Origin: Chryseobacterium sp. JJR-5R
GTDB taxonomy: Bacteria; Bacteroidota; Bacteroidia; Flavobacteriales; Weeksellaceae
Reading direction: 5' to 3'
Length of the DNA stretch: 64,000 bases
Assembly (NCBI RefSeq): GCF_034047335.1
Contig: NZ_CP139137.1
Location: 1,860,001 to 1,924,000 of the forward strand
Below, piece after piece: positions 29,424 to 38,765 of this stretch. The notes beneath the pieces were generated by a model. That model was given only the letters and a program-made list of their open reading frames with translations. It was not told where the DNA came from and made no database searches. Position numbers and translations under genes: made by a program. Every line of letters begins with the position of its first letter. Position 1 is the stretch's first letter.

Positions 29424-31270
29424 GGTTTTTCATTGTTGGGATTATGGTCATGGTCCAGCATCGGGTGATCTGATGAAAGGAGCTTTGTGTGGCTGCTTTT
29501 CAGCTCATCAAAAACAAGTACTTCATTTTTCCCTTTTCTGAGCCAGGAAGCGGGCACGTAAATGGTCTGTTGCGGACCGATATTCCAGTATTTGCCCAGG
29601 TTATGTCCGTTCAGGAAGACAAAGCCTTTTCCAAAATTGCGCATATCCAGATATGTGTCGCCCAACTGCTGAAGGGTAAAAGTACCTTTGTATAGTACCG
29701 GACGGCTTTCCTTCATATCCATTTTTTCGCTGAAGGAAAATTTTCCTGTGTTTTTAAAAGGGAAACAATACATTTCCCATTCGGATATCTCCTGGCCGTC
29801 AACAGAAACGGATTCTGTAATCCCGTGGCGGTTATCATTGAGGAAAGGGCCGTAGTTGATGCGCCCGTTATTTTCCACCCACAGATCCAGAACGGACTCC
29901 GTAGAAATTCCGGTCAGATCCATAGTATTCTGGTTCAGCCTCCGGTCAAGGCTTCCTTTATAGCTGCCGTTTATATACACTTGGGCATAGTCCCTGAGCT
30001 CCTGAAGCTTCAGCAGTCCTCCTTTTTTGATCCGGGTGCGGTATAAAACAAAACCGTAAGCCTGGTCCAAGTCTTCAAAAGATAAGGGTTTGTCGGAACG
30101 CCGGGGCAGCGGAAGCTGACTGAACAGGTCTGCATACTGTTCCAGTGTAATATCCGGGATTCTGATGGCGGGTTTCTTAACAGGGACCGGCGGCAGTGAC
30201 TGCCCTTCAGGAAGATATCCGGCAATCACCTTCCTGAAAGCATGGAATTTTTCGGTAGGGTTCCCGGCCTCATCGAGCGGCGCATCATAATCATAACTGG
30301 ATACCTGTGGCGAATAAGGCATTTCTTTGTTCATATTCGCCCCGTTCATAAATCCTCGCGTGGTACCGCCGTGGAACATATACATATTTACGGATATTCC
30401 GGCGGCCAGCAGCTTATCCAGTGTTCTGGCCGATTGTTCTGACGATACATCCGCATGCTTTTTGCCCCAGTCGTCAAACCATCCGGGATACCATTCCGCC
30501 ACATAGTATGGCCCTTTTCCATTATGGTAGGTATTGATGAGTGCCTTCACCTGTGCCGGATCCTCCAGTCCGTTAACGGCCGGAAGGTAACCGGGCAGAT
30601 AGCCGGCAGGCATTTTTTCGGCACCGTCGCAGGTAAAAAGGATCCCGTCGAACCCCGCTTCCCTGAAGATCTTCCGGTTAAGGTCCATATAGTTTTTATC
30701 ATCACTGTAGGACCCGTATTCGTTTTCGATCTGGATCATCAGGATATTGCCGCCGCGGGTAACCTGAAGCGGAATCAGCTGCTTCGCCAGTGCTTTGATA
30801 TAGCGGGTATAGGCTGCTATAAATTTAGGATCGGTACTCCTTACTTTCATATCCCGTTCTTTCAGGAGCCACCAGGGATACCCTCCGAATTCCCATTCCG
30901 CACAGACGTACGGACTGGGGCGCAGCACCACCCACAAGCCTTCCTCACGGGCCGTCTTTACAAATTCGGCGATATCGCTGTTCCCGCTGAAATCATAGGT
31001 TCCCGGGGTTTCTTCATGCACGTTCCAGAATACATAGGTGCCTATCGTATTAAGGCCCATCGCTTTGGCCATCTTCATGCGGTCGCGCCAAGATTCCCTG
31101 GGGATGCGGGGGTAATGCATTTCCCCGGAGATCATCTGCAGGGGCTTTCCGTCCAGCAGGAAGTCGGATTTACCGAGGGTAAAAGTATGGCGGCCGGGCT
31201 TCTGGCCGTAAGAAAAAGTTCCTGCGCAGGAAAAGAACAGCATACACAGTATCGCATACAGTCTGTTCAT
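29420..31270 (-). CDS. Secreted beta-galactosidase (GH35)
   Basis: From the start MNRLYAILCMLFFSC this is a 616-residue protein; the frame extends 14 codons upstream to 31312, but the proposed -7 box at 31326-31333 leaves almost no leader for that start, and the signal peptide fits best from 31270. GH35 hallmarks are 'MISGEMHYPRIPRESWRDRM', the acid/base Glu in 'ILMIQIENEYGSY' and the nucleophile Glu in 'YYVAEWYPGWFDDWG', plus C-terminal jelly-roll galactose-binding domains ('FGKGFVFLNGHNLGKYWNIG'). It removes terminal beta-galactose in the periplasm or outside. It is first in the operon with the GH29 fucosidase. Confidence 0.92.
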   Translation of the reverse strand: MNRLYAILCMLFFSCAGTFSYGQKPGRHTFTLGKSDFLLDGKPLQMISGEMHYPRIPRESWRDRMKMAKAMGLNTIGTYVFWNVHEETPGTYDFSGNSDIAEFVKTAREEGLWVVLRPSPYVCAEWEFGGYPWWLLKERDMKVRSTDPKFIAAYTRYIKALAKQLIPLQVTRGGNILMIQIENEYGSYSDDKNYMDLNRKIFREAGFDGILFTCDGAEKMPAGYLPGYLPAVNGLEDPAQVKALINTYHNGKGPYYVAEWYPGWFDDWGKKHADVSSEQSARTLDKLLAAGISVNMYMFHGGTTRGFMNGANMNKEMPYSPQVSSYDYDAPLDEAGNPTEKFHAFRKVIAGYLPEGQSLPPVPVKKPAIRIPDITLEQYADLFSQLPLPRRSDKPLSFEDLDQAYGFVLYRTRIKKGGLLKLQELRDYAQVYINGSYKGSLDRRLNQNTMDLTGISTESVLDLWVENNGRINYGPFLNDNRHGITESVSVDGQEISEWEMYCFPFKNTGKFSFSEKMDMKESRPVLYKGTFTLQQLGDTYLDMRNFGKGFVFLNGHNLGKYWNIGPQQTIYVPASWLRKGKNEVLVFDELKSSHTKLLSSDHPMLDHDHNPNNEKP

Positions 31271-31325
31271 ATTTTTTGGTACCATATAAGATTCAGGCTT
31301 AATTGATTTCATCGTTCACCATACT

Positions 31326-31333
31326 GCAAATAT
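31326..31333 (-). promoter_or_regulatory. -7 box of the GH35-GH29 operon (TATATTTG, minus strand)
   Basis: The minus strand reads TATATTTG 55 bases before the preferred GH35 start at 31270. It favours that start over 31312, which would lie only a few bases past the predicted transcript start. Confidence 0.5.
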
Positions 31334-31483
31334 AAACATGTGGTACTGAAGATACATTACTATTTTATATTTTTCAGCTCAATATACGCTTCCCTCAAAA
31401 CAGCATCATTTAAAACTACTGTTTTTACAGATGGAAGCGCAGATAGGGCAGTTTGGATGTACATCAGTTCTCAAAGATAAAGT

Positions 31484-31645
31484 ATGTCAAAAAAAAGCTT
31501 TCACTGTACAAAAATTACAGTAGAACTTACCTTTGAATATACGGTAATGAAAGATATGACTGCAGAAAAGCTTAACAGGATGGACTTAATTTCCCGGAAA
31601 CTTTTTAAAAAAATATATTATCTCTTTTCAAAGCCTGTAAAATAA
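31484..31645 (+). CDS. Possible small basic protein, 53 residues
   Basis: A short frame from ATG 31484 to TAA 31643-31645 with many Lys and aromatic residues ('MTAEKLNRMDLISRKLFKK'). I recognise no family, and no promoter box was found. It is the only coding candidate in the 31334-31980 gap; the remainder is AT-rich with no further signal. It could be chance. Confidence 0.25.
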   Translation: MSKKSFHCTKITVELTFEYTVMKDMTAEKLNRMDLISRKLFKKIYYLFSKPVK

Positions 31646-31980
31646 CCGGCATTAAAAAAACTACCTGATCCATTAACCGGGCAGACATAATCCGGCCGGC
31701 TTACTCAGAGTACTTAGTATAAAGATAAGATTTATATTAATTATCAACAATTAATTTAATTTTTTGAAATGATTTATTGTTTTTTTGGTTTTAACAGGGC
31801 GGGGATTTTTTATGACAGGCCTCCGGCTGCAGTGCATTGTTGATGTAGGTGAAGGGCTTTCAGTGTTAGCTGCCATTGTTAATTATCCTTGGTGAAGAAT
31901 GACAGAACCTGATGGTGGTGGTGATGCCTGAAGCTTTTGAAGACAAAGGCGGCCATGCCGTTATTTTTACCTATTTTTAA

Positions 31981-33456
31981 ATGCACTTAAAACCATATGT
32001 TATGCTGCCCAAATACCGTTACCTGTTCTTTGCTGCTGCAGCCATTCTGGTCCTATCTGCGGGAACACTGCTCTTTACTTTGCTGTCCGGCAGTGACCCG
32101 GCTCCTGATTTTGAAGAGAAGAAAAAAGACCTGAACGGCATATTCTCCACCTATAACGGGAAAGTGTATGCCCTGGTGCCGAGCAACGGTTATTATGAGG
32201 TCAGCGGTGCCCGTCCGGAAACGTTCAGAATCCTGTCCGGTGAATACCGGGATTCCCATATCGGTTATGACGGCCGGTATGTCTATGCCGGAAACCTCAT
32301 CCTGAAAGACTTACGGCCGGACCGGACTATTGCGATCGGGAATAATTATTATACCGACGGCACCACCACCTGGTACTGCAGCGGTATTTCGGAAACCGAC
32401 GAATCGTTGGGTGCTCTTGCTTACACCATACAGTTTACCGGTTACCGGTGGGGCCTGAATGCGAAGCCGCAGAGCTACCGGTATCCCTCAGTGGAGCTTC
32501 CCAAAGGCGGAAAGTATCAGCCCAGGCTGGGCCAGGACATCGCAGTCAGCAGCCGGCAGGCATTCTATAAAGGACTGCCGATGCCTGAAGCAGATCCCGG
32601 GCAGTTGAGGCCCCTGATGATTCAGTACCGGGAGAGAGGCGAACGCCCCGGCGTTGATTATTTCACCGACGGAAAGCGGGTGTACTACCACCATCAGCTT
32701 CTGTCGCTGGCTTACAGTCCGGATCTTTATGAATTGGGGATTGAAGGGGACCTGCCCTCAAGAAATACCTATCTGTTGGATCACCGGAGCGGAAGGGTAT
32801 ATGTGGACGACCAGCCATTTGATCCGTCGAAAGCCCCTTACCGTTTGTTGGGCAGGTCGCTGATCCATTCCGCTCACGTTTTGTTCACGGCGAAGGACGG
32901 TCTGTATTTCTACAATGCAGAAAATAAAGAAACGGAACGGGCCGGCGACCATCCTTTCGGGCAGCAGCCGGTAGAAGAGATGGCACCGGACGTATTCAGG
33001 AGCGGGGACAAGATCTATTACCTCTCGGTATCAGAAAGCTGGGGCCGGAAAACGGGGCTCCAGAACCGCAGGACCCATCTTCAGGAACTTGATGGTGTCA
33101 GGGCTTCGGAACTGCGTAAGTTCCCTGGCGGAAATCCCGCTTACGGAAGTGTATGGCAGTCGGGCCACCGGTATTTTTATTTTGATGCGCTTGGAAGCTC
33201 GCAGCTGATGCAGTCAGCACTTTATGAAATCAAGGATGCCTCCGTTGCCCGGCAGTTGACCGCTGCAGCTGACCTGCGGAGCGATGACCTCCGTGACCTC
33301 ATGGATTCCGGGGCACTGAAAGAGGCGGGGAGCACCACCGTGGTTACGGCCACCACCGATTACCGGAAATTCGGGAACCTGGCGTACTGGATCATCGGCG
33401 GCATCGTGCTGATTCTCCTCCTCAGTTTAACCATGAAAAATAAGAAAAAGGCCTGA
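31981..33456 (+). CDS. DKNYY-type repeat protein, membrane anchored
   Basis: A 491-residue protein; the start may instead be ATG 32002 (MLPKYRYL), which removes seven residues. It has an N-terminal membrane helix (about residues 13-33), a large exported part and a C-terminal helix (about 462-482) followed by a basic tail. The exported part repeats short 'G--VY' / 'FTDGKRVYYHHQLL' units, the DKNYY-family pattern of 'D...Yy.dg..vyy'. Function is unknown; such proteins occur on bacterial envelopes. Codon use resembles the GC-richer host genes around it rather than the defence island. Confidence 0.7.
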   Translation: MHLKPYVMLPKYRYLFFAAAAILVLSAGTLLFTLLSGSDPAPDFEEKKKDLNGIFSTYNGKVYALVPSNGYYEVSGARPETFRILSGEYRDSHIGYDGRYVYAGNLILKDLRPDRTIAIGNNYYTDGTTTWYCSGISETDESLGALAYTIQFTGYRWGLNAKPQSYRYPSVELPKGGKYQPRLGQDIAVSSRQAFYKGLPMPEADPGQLRPLMIQYRERGERPGVDYFTDGKRVYYHHQLLSLAYSPDLYELGIEGDLPSRNTYLLDHRSGRVYVDDQPFDPSKAPYRLLGRSLIHSAHVLFTAKDGLYFYNAENKETERAGDHPFGQQPVEEMAPDVFRSGDKIYYLSVSESWGRKTGLQNRRTHLQELDGVRASELRKFPGGNPAYGSVWQSGHRYFYFDALGSSQLMQSALYEIKDASVARQLTAAADLRSDDLRDLMDSGALKEAGSTTVVTATTDYRKFGNLAYWIIGGIVLILLLSLTMKNKKKA

Positions 33457-33682
33457 TCCAGTAGAGCCGAATCCCGGAAGCCTGTGAGAAAGGGCATAAA
33501 AGACATCTATTCCGGGGCTTGCGCTGCCCCTAAACCTGAAATCTGATTCCGGCAATACCTCTGCGGCAGGATACTTGTATTGGATGTGTGGTATCAGGAT
33601 AAAGTCGGGAAAAGGGGCATCCCTTTCGGGCACTTTAGGCTGATCCTTAACCCACGACACCATTAATTTAAATTATATCCAT

Positions 33683-34246
33683 ATGGAAAAAATTATCGGC
33701 ATTCTCGCAGGGAGCCTGCGCAAAGAATCATTCTCAAAGAAAATAGCCCAGGCCATCGTACCGCTGGCCCCGGAAGGCTACCGTTTTGAAATTATTTCCC
33801 TGGACGGGCTGGAAGTCTATAACCAGGATTTCGACGACCACAATGAAGTTCCGGAATCTTACAAAGTTTTCCGGGAAACCATGCACCAGGTGGACGGCGT
33901 TATGTTCATCACGCCCGAATACAACCGTTCCGTGCCCGGTGTCCTGAAAAACGCCCTCGATATCGGTTCCCGGCCTGCCGGCAAAAGCGTTTGGGACCAA
34001 AAGCCTGCCGCCGTCTTCAGCAATTCCCCCGGCAACATTGCCGCCTTCGGGGCCAACCACCACCTGCGGCAGAGCCTCGTCTTTCTGAACATGCCGGTCA
34101 TGCAGCAGCCGGAAGTCTACCTCGCAAAAGCCAACGAGCTATTCGATGACAGCGGGCCCCTGAAAGAAGGGGAAACCAAAAAGTTTATCGAAGAAGCGGT
34201 GGAGGCTTATATCAAGTGGTTTGATAGGAATGCGGTAAGTAAGTAA
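33683..34246 (+). CDS. NADPH-dependent FMN reductase family protein
   Basis: A 187-residue flavodoxin-like protein. 'IIGILAGSLRKESFSKKIA' is the FMN phosphate-binding loop (GSLRxxS) and 'FITPEYNRSVPGVLKNALD' the second flavin-contact motif, both typical of the ChrR/YieF/azoreductase group. It transfers electrons from NAD(P)H to quinones, azo compounds or metals; the physiological acceptor is not readable. It stands alone, ahead of a strong terminator and just left of the defence island. Confidence 0.92.
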   Translation: MEKIIGILAGSLRKESFSKKIAQAIVPLAPEGYRFEIISLDGLEVYNQDFDDHNEVPESYKVFRETMHQVDGVMFITPEYNRSVPGVLKNALDIGSRPAGKSVWDQKPAAVFSNSPGNIAAFGANHHLRQSLVFLNMPVMQQPEVYLAKANELFDDSGPLKEGETKKFIEEAVEAYIKWFDRNAVSK

Positions 34247-34277
34247 GGTATTTTTGTAAGCACACAAATTTTATAAT

Positions 34278-34308
34278 AGTCCGGTAGTTTACCGGGCTGT
34301 TTTTTTTT
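34278..34308 (+). terminator. Rho-independent terminator
   Basis: AGTCCGGTA pairs with TACCGGGCT (one G-T pair) around a 3-base loop and runs into nine T after one intervening base pair. It closes the FMN reductase transcript at the left edge of the defence island. Confidence 0.85.
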
Positions 34309-34375
34309 GAAATAAGCGTATCGTATCGTCGTGCTGTGATCATTTATTTACGGATTCCCGTAATGGTGAGAATTG

Positions 34376-34393
34376 ATTTTTTATTTATATTTG
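34376..34393 (+). repeat. 18-bp direct repeat, copy 1
   Basis: An 18-base AT-rich sequence containing TATATTTG recurs exactly at 34528-34545. The 152-base spacing lies upstream of hsdR. Confidence 0.7.
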
Positions 34394-34527
34394 GGAAAAC
34401 TTTAACCAATGAAAAATTTCTTTTTCTGTAAAAAGATTATATAATGCTCTCCTGAAAATTAAAATTTTCTTTATAATATCATCTATATAGTAATTTCATT
34501 TATAAAGTCTAATTTAAATAGGAAAAT

Positions 34528-34545
34528 ATTTTTTATTTATATTTG
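34528..34545 (+). repeat. 18-bp direct repeat, copy 2, including the hsdR -7 box
   Basis: Exact second copy of the 34376 repeat. Its 3' end (34538-34545) is TATATTTG, a TAnnTTTG match 19 bases before the hsdR start codon, so this copy is the probable hsdR promoter. Copy 1 may be a second promoter or a duplication scar. Confidence 0.65.
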
Positions 34546-34564
34546 AAAAATAAAACTAAAAACG

Positions 34565-37381
34565 TTGACTCAACCTAATCAAAACCCAGAACAAAAAGCC
34601 CGCGACCAAATTGATGCCATGCTAAAAGAAGCTGGCTGGCACATACAATCAAAGAATGATATCGATTTTAGTGTAGGATTGGGTGTTGCCATTCGTGAAT
34701 ATCAAACCAGTGTTGGCCCGGCCGATTATGTGCTTTTTGTTGATCGAAAACCTTTGGGATTGATAGAAGCCAAAAAGGAAGATGAAGGTCATCGGCTTAC
34801 TGTTGTTGAGGAACAGTCAAAAGAATATACAACTGCAGCACTTAAGTTTTTCAAGAATACAGAAGGTTTAAAATATATCTATGAAAGTACGGGCGTTGTT
34901 ACCCGCTTTACTGATTATACTGACCCAAAACCTCGGGGCAGAAATGTTTTCAGTTTTCATAAGCCGCAGACTTTGCTGGAGTGGTCGAAAAGAGAAAAAA
35001 GTTTAAGAGGAAGGTTTGCTAATTATCCGGTGTTGGATGAGACAAATTTGCGTCCTGCACAGATTATTGCCATTAATAATTTAGAAAAATCATTTAAAGG
35101 AAACCGACCAAAAGCCTTGATTCAAATGGCGACGGGTGCCGGAAAAACCTTTACTGCCGCCACTTTTATTTACCGCTTACTGAAATTTGCAAAGGCTAAA
35201 CGCATTCTGTTTTTAGTCGATACCAAAAACTTAGGCGAACAAGCCGAGCAGGAGTTTAGGGCATATCAACCGCAGGATGATAACCGCAAGTTTACGGAGC
35301 TATACAATGTGCAACGATTGACTTCCAGTTATATCGCTAAGGAAAGTCAGGTTTGTATTTCTACCATTCAGCGGATGTATTCTATTTTGCAGGGCGAAGA
35401 AATGGACGAGGATGAAGATTTAGTCAATCCCAATGAAAATTCAGGCTGGATAGAAAAACAACTGGCAAAAAAAGATGCCATTCCGGTTGCTTATAATCAA
35501 AAAGTTCCCATCGAGCAATTTGATTTTATTATTATTGATGAATGCCACCGTTCTATTTATAACCTTTGGAAACAGGTGCTGGATTATTACGATGCATTTC
35601 TGGTGGGCTTAACCGCTACGCCTTATAAAAGAACCTTTGGTTTTTTTAATGAAAATGTGGTAAGCCAATATACTTACGAAGAATCTGTCATTGATGGTGT
35701 GAACGTTCCTTACGATGTTTATTTAATCGAAACCGATATTTCTACAAGAGGTGCCTTGATAGAAAAAGGATGGTTTGTAGACAGAAGAGATAAATTATCA
35801 AGAGCCAAGCGCTGGCAACAGGAAGATGAAGACACCGCTTATTTGCGCAATGATTTAGATAAAAAAGTGGTCAACATCAGCCAAATCAGAACGATTATTA
35901 CGGCTTATAAAGACGCGTTGAGAAAAGATATTTTTCCCAATCGTTTTGATGAAAATGGTGAATATGAAGTACCTAAAACTTTGGTCTTTGCCAAAACCGA
36001 CAGTCACGCCGATGATATCATCAATATTATAAGAGAAGTGTTTGATGAAGGCAATGATTTCTGTAAAAAGGTAACCTATAAAATAGAAGAAGACCCAAAA
36101 TCGGTGCTGAACCGTTTTAGAAACGACTATTATCCGCGTATTGCCGTTACGGTAGATATGATTGCTACCGGAACCGATGTAAAACCTTTGGAGGTATTGC
36201 TGTTTATGCGGGATGTGAGAAGCATCAATTATTTTGAACAAATGAAAGGGCGTGGTACCCGTACCATTTCTGCCGATAAATTAAAACTGGTGACCAAAAC
36301 TGCCGATGCTAAAACACACTTCGTGATTGTAGATGCAGTAGGTGCCACAAAATCTAAAAAGACCGACAGCCGTCCACTGGAACGTGCGCCAACCATTCCG
36401 TTAAAAGATTTGTTGCAAGCTGTGACGATGGGTGTGCAGGAAGAGGATGTGTATCTTTCGTTGGCTAACCGATTAATTCGTTTGGAAAAACAACTTACCG
36501 ATGCCGAAAAAGAAAAAATACAGGAACTCGCAAAAGGCAAAAGCTTAAAGCAGATGACCCGCGAACTGATTGAGGCTTTTGATGCCGATGTTATTGCCGA
36601 TAAAGCAAAAGCCATCATTGCACAAATACCTGTTGATGAACGTACGCCTGCAAAAGAAGCAGAAGCCAGAGCCGAAGCGCAGGAAGCTTTGTTGAGAACT
36701 GCGTCACTAACCTTTAACGGCAAACTTAACGACCACATCGATAATGTGCGCAAACAGCACGACCAGATTATTGACCATATTAATCTGGATGAAGTGACCA
36801 AAGCAGAATGGGACACTGAATCGGTAGACAAAGCTAAAGCCTTGATTAACGATTTCAACGAATACCTGAAAGCCAATAAAGACGAGATACAGGCGCTGAG
36901 TATTTTTTATGACCAGCCTTACAACCGCCGCAACATTACTTTTAAAATGATAAAAGAGGTAATGGACAAACTGAAACTGGAAAAACCGCTGTTGGCTCCG
37001 GCTCACGTTTGGACTGCCTATGCGGGGATAGAAGAAGTGAAAAGCGACTGCCCGAAAGATGAACTCACAGCATTGGTTTCTTTGATTAGAAAAGTGTGTG
37101 GCATAGATGAAGAGCTGAAACCTTTTGATAAAACCATTGACGAAAATTTTAAGCGTTGGATTTTTGCCCAAAATGCCGGACAGCACAACCGCTTTAGCAC
37201 CGAGCAAATGGAATGGCTGCGAATGATTAAAGACCATATTGTAAGTTCGTACCATATTGAACTGGATGATTTAGATTATAACCCCTTTGACAGCAAAGGC
37301 GGAAGAGGAAAGATGTACCAATTGTTTGGTAACGAAATGGATAGTATTATTAACGAATTAAATGAAGCATTAGCTGCATAA
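34565..37381 (+). CDS. hsdR: Type I restriction endonuclease subunit R
   Basis: A 938-residue motor and nuclease subunit. The N-terminal nuclease has Asp54 in 'PADYVLFVD' and Glu68-Ala-Lys70 in 'LIEAKKED' (PD-(D/E)xK). The helicase has Walker A 'MATGAGKTFTAATF' (Lys194), the DEAD-type box Asp325-Glu-Cys-His in 'IIIDECHRS', 'VGLTATPYKRT', and motif VI in 'MKGRGTRT'. The C-terminal third is the EcoEI_R_C-type region that contacts the MTase. The start codon is TTG. It is the first gene of the operon and overlaps hsdS by one base (TAATG). R needs an M2S complex to cut, so the damaged hsdM downstream bears on its activity. Confidence 0.93.
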   Translation: MTQPNQNPEQKARDQIDAMLKEAGWHIQSKNDIDFSVGLGVAIREYQTSVGPADYVLFVDRKPLGLIEAKKEDEGHRLTVVEEQSKEYTTAALKFFKNTEGLKYIYESTGVVTRFTDYTDPKPRGRNVFSFHKPQTLLEWSKREKSLRGRFANYPVLDETNLRPAQIIAINNLEKSFKGNRPKALIQMATGAGKTFTAATFIYRLLKFAKAKRILFLVDTKNLGEQAEQEFRAYQPQDDNRKFTELYNVQRLTSSYIAKESQVCISTIQRMYSILQGEEMDEDEDLVNPNENSGWIEKQLAKKDAIPVAYNQKVPIEQFDFIIIDECHRSIYNLWKQVLDYYDAFLVGLTATPYKRTFGFFNENVVSQYTYEESVIDGVNVPYDVYLIETDISTRGALIEKGWFVDRRDKLSRAKRWQQEDEDTAYLRNDLDKKVVNISQIRTIITAYKDALRKDIFPNRFDENGEYEVPKTLVFAKTDSHADDIINIIREVFDEGNDFCKKVTYKIEEDPKSVLNRFRNDYYPRIAVTVDMIATGTDVKPLEVLLFMRDVRSINYFEQMKGRGTRTISADKLKLVTKTADAKTHFVIVDAVGATKSKKTDSRPLERAPTIPLKDLLQAVTMGVQEEDVYLSLANRLIRLEKQLTDAEKEKIQELAKGKSLKQMTRELIEAFDADVIADKAKAIIAQIPVDERTPAKEAEARAEAQEALLRTASLTFNGKLNDHIDNVRKQHDQIIDHINLDEVTKAEWDTESVDKAKALINDFNEYLKANKDEIQALSIFYDQPYNRRNITFKMIKEVMDKLKLEKPLLAPAHVWTAYAGIEEVKSDCPKDELTALVSLIRKVCGIDEELKPFDKTIDENFKRWIFAQNAGQHNRFSTEQMEWLRMIKDHIVSSYHIELDDLDYNPFDSKGGRGKMYQLFGNEMDSIINELNEALAA

Positions 37382-38676
37382 TGAGAGAAGATTGGATAGA
37401 ATGCAAATTTGGAGATATCATAACTTTTAAAAATGGATACGCATTTAAAAGTACAGGGTATTTAAAAAGTGGAATTCCAGTTATAAGAATTGGAGATATT
37501 AAAGAGAATGAAGTTCTTATTGAAAATGCAATTTGTGTCGATGAAAATAAAGATTTAAAAGAATATGAAATAGTAAAGGATGATATATTAATTGCCATGT
37601 CAGGAGCAACAACTGGTAAGTTTGGTCGCTATAATCTAAATGACAAAGCATACTTAAATCAACGAGTAGGCAATATAAAACCCATATCGGATAAATATAT
37701 TTACAAATCATTTTTATATTATTTATTAAGTCAGCTTAAGAGAGAAATAGAAAAGAGTGCTTATGGTAGAGCACAACCCAATATTTCTTCAAAGAAAATT
37801 GAAGAACTAACTATTGCTTTTGCGCCCCTTCCCGAACAACGAGCCATTGTTAAAAAATTAGAAAGTTTATTTAGCAGTTTAGATACGGGTGTTACCGATT
37901 TAAAAAAAGCACAACAGCAATTAAAAATTTACAGGCAAGCGGTTTTGAAAAAGGCTTTTGAGGGGGAGAAAAGAGAACAGAAATTAATTAATATTTCTGA
38001 CGCACTTGGTGGATTTGCTTTTAAAAGCCCGGATTTTTTAGAAAAAGGAATTTATCAAGTTATTAGGATTGGAAATATTAGACCTGATTTAATTAGGTTA
38101 GATTCTAATCCTATTTTTGTTAATGAACTAAATGATAAGACAAGAAAATATCTTTTAAAAGATAATGACATTGTTATATCACTTACTGGAACAAGAAATA
38201 AAAGAGATTATGGCTTCTCAGCTTTAGTTAAGAATGAAAACCTTTTACTGAATCAGCGCTTGGCTGCGATAAGGTTTAATCAAGATTGCAATCCAAAGTA
38301 CTATTTGCATTACTTTTCTACTGATTATTTTAAAGATGATTTCTTCTCGGCAGAAACTGGAAATACTGGGCAAGGAAATGTTGGAATGAATGCTATCAAA
38401 GAAACTTTAGTACCATTCCCTTCGCTTTTAGTTCAAAACGAAATTGTCAAACAAATAGAATCCCGTTTATCCGTCTGTGATTCCATAGAACAAAACATCA
38501 AAGAAAGTTTATTAAAAGCTGAAGCCTTGCGCCAAAGCATTCTTAAAAAAGCATTTGAAGGTAATTTGTTAACCGCACAGGAATTGGAAGAATGTAAAAT
38601 GGCAAATGATTATGAACCTGCGAGTGTGTTGTTGGAAAGGATAAAAAAAACCAAGAACAGTAGTTTTTTAGTTTGA
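37381..38676 (+). CDS. hsdS: Type I restriction-modification specificity subunit S
   Basis: A 431-residue protein with two target-recognition domains. TRD1 opens 'WIECKFGDIITFKNGYAF' and 'IPVIRIGDI'; TRD2 opens 'ISDALGGFAFKSPDFLE' and 'YQVIRIGNI'. Each is followed by a conserved helix pair: 'LPEQRAIVKKLESLFSSLD' with 'IYRQAVLKKAFEG', and 'NEIVKQIESRLSVCDSIEQ' with 'ALRQSILKKAFEG'. These helices set the spacing of the bipartite target. It is complete, so the target could be read if the MTase were active. The AT-richness matches the rest of the island. Confidence 0.93.
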   Translation: MREDWIECKFGDIITFKNGYAFKSTGYLKSGIPVIRIGDIKENEVLIENAICVDENKDLKEYEIVKDDILIAMSGATTGKFGRYNLNDKAYLNQRVGNIKPISDKYIYKSFLYYLLSQLKREIEKSAYGRAQPNISSKKIEELTIAFAPLPEQRAIVKKLESLFSSLDTGVTDLKKAQQQLKIYRQAVLKKAFEGEKREQKLINISDALGGFAFKSPDFLEKGIYQVIRIGNIRPDLIRLDSNPIFVNELNDKTRKYLLKDNDIVISLTGTRNKRDYGFSALVKNENLLLNQRLAAIRFNQDCNPKYYLHYFSTDYFKDDFFSAETGNTGQGNVGMNAIKETLVPFPSLLVQNEIVKQIESRLSVCDSIEQNIKESLLKAEALRQSILKKAFEGNLLTAQELEECKMANDYEPASVLLERIKKTKNSSFLV

Positions 38677-38765
38677 TTGTTAATTTTTTTATTAGTTAAT
38701 TATCAATCAAGTGATTAGAATAATTTTACAACTTATGAATCTACACCAAAATAATAGCACATCTT

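Noticed and set aside
34376..34393. Integration attachment site of the island
   Set aside because: No matching copy was found at the right end and no integrase or tRNA is present, so I keep it only as a direct repeat.
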